Of a stretch of 5,775 nucleotides of DNA, positions 5,541-5,775 are shown piece by piece. Location of the stretch: contig CANJKY010000288.1 in the NCBI GenBank assembly GCA_947474875.1, positions 1 to 5,775 of the forward strand, read 5' to 3'. Origin of the DNA: Gemmataceae bacterium (GTDB lineage: Bacteria; Planctomycetota; Planctomycetia; Gemmatales; Gemmataceae). Under the pieces are notes generated by a model, which saw only the letters and a program-made list of their open reading frames with translations, was not told where the DNA came from and made no database searches. The first letter of the stretch is position 1. Each line of letters opens with the position of its first letter. The position numbers were made by a program, and so were the translations under genes.

Positions 5541-5775
5541 ATGCCGTTCTGGACCCACCCCGCTTCCGACGCCCGCCTCGCCTACGACGACTGCGGTTCT
5601 GGCCCCCCGCTGGTGCTGGTCCACGCCTTCCCGCTCGACCGCCGCATGTGGGCGGCGCAGGCCGACGAATTGTCCGACACTCATCGCGTTCTCACGCCAG
5701 ACGTGTTCGGGTTCGGCGAGTCCGGGCTGCCGGCTGGCGGGTGGACGATGGACTCGTTCGCCGACACGCTGGCCG
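5541..5775 (+). CDS. Alpha/beta-hydrolase fold protein, N-terminal part (runs off the right edge)
   Basis: The first 78 codons of an alpha/beta-hydrolase. Visible landmarks are the G-S-G-P-P-L-V-L-V-H strand and oxyanion-hole segment HAFPL (residues 28-32), and the following strand and turn PDVFGFGESG (53-62). The latter is the family's PDxxGxGxS pattern seen in esterases, epoxide hydrolases, haloalkane dehalogenases and 3-oxoadipate enol-lactonase-like enzymes. The nucleophile elbow and the catalytic Asp and His would lie beyond the window, so neither the substrate nor catalytic competence can be judged. There is no signal peptide, so it is probably cytoplasmic. ATG 5541 is the only nearby start that gives the normal short N-terminus; no Shine-Dalgarno motif precedes it. 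It is divergent from the efflux operon across 128 bases and could share regulation with it, but that is only positional. Confidence 0.9.
   Translation, partial: MPFWTHPASDARLAYDDCGSGPPLVLVHAFPLDRRMWAAQADELSDTHRVLTPDVFGFGESGLPAGGWTMDSFADTLA

Noticed and set aside
3086..5542. 818-residue minus-strand open frame overlapping the adaptor and the pump N-terminus
   Set aside because: It is a shifted frame of two strongly recognised genes, with an Arg/Gly/Ala/Pro-rich translation and no family motifs.
1..5775. tRNA, rRNA, CRISPR array, insertion sequence or attachment site
   Set aside because: I saw no cloverleaf-like sequence, no spaced identical repeats, no transposase and no terminal inverted repeats. 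Nearly all bases are accounted for by coding sequence.

Overview
This GC-rich window carries a two-gene tripartite efflux operon on the minus strand, flanked by plus-strand genes. The organism looks like a diderm bacterium of the Planctomycetes type, possibly Gemmata-like. The reasons are the strongly G/C-ending codons, the lack of a Shine-Dalgarno motif before any of the four visible starts, a small retropepsin-like aspartic protease gene of a kind common in such genomes, and an RND pump with a lipoprotein-like adaptor that implies an outer membrane. The taxonomic guess is inference and was not checked.

Layout. Bases 2-160 are the 3' end of an unrecognised plus-strand gene. Bases 197-766 encode a 189-residue single-domain aspartic protease-like protein with a DTGA motif. 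It converges on the efflux operon with only 5 bases between the two stop codons. The operon reads leftward: a membrane fusion (periplasmic adaptor) protein of MexE/OqxA type (5412-4102), a 30-base gap, then an HAE1-family RND transporter of MexF/OqxB/AcrB type (4071-772). A 128-base intergenic region (5413-5540) holds the presumed operon promoter and separates it from a divergent alpha/beta-hydrolase gene, whose first 78 codons run off the right edge. No other gene-free stretch is longer than 36 bases.

How the genes work together. The RND protein would use the proton-motive force to export substrates from the inner membrane and periplasm. The adaptor would link it to a TolC-type outer-membrane channel. 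No outer-membrane factor and no regulator gene are in the window, so the third component must be encoded elsewhere. The protease and the hydrolase have no obvious functional link to the pump.

No new system is evident. The most interesting points are variations on a known machine. The adaptor's coiled-coil hairpin appears lengthened by about two heptads per arm, with the duplication still visible in the DNA. The hairpin tip has an altered channel-docking motif. The RND protein has a C-terminal extension with an extra hydrophobic segment and a proline-rich tail. The retropepsin-like protein and the divergent regulatory region are also worth a look.
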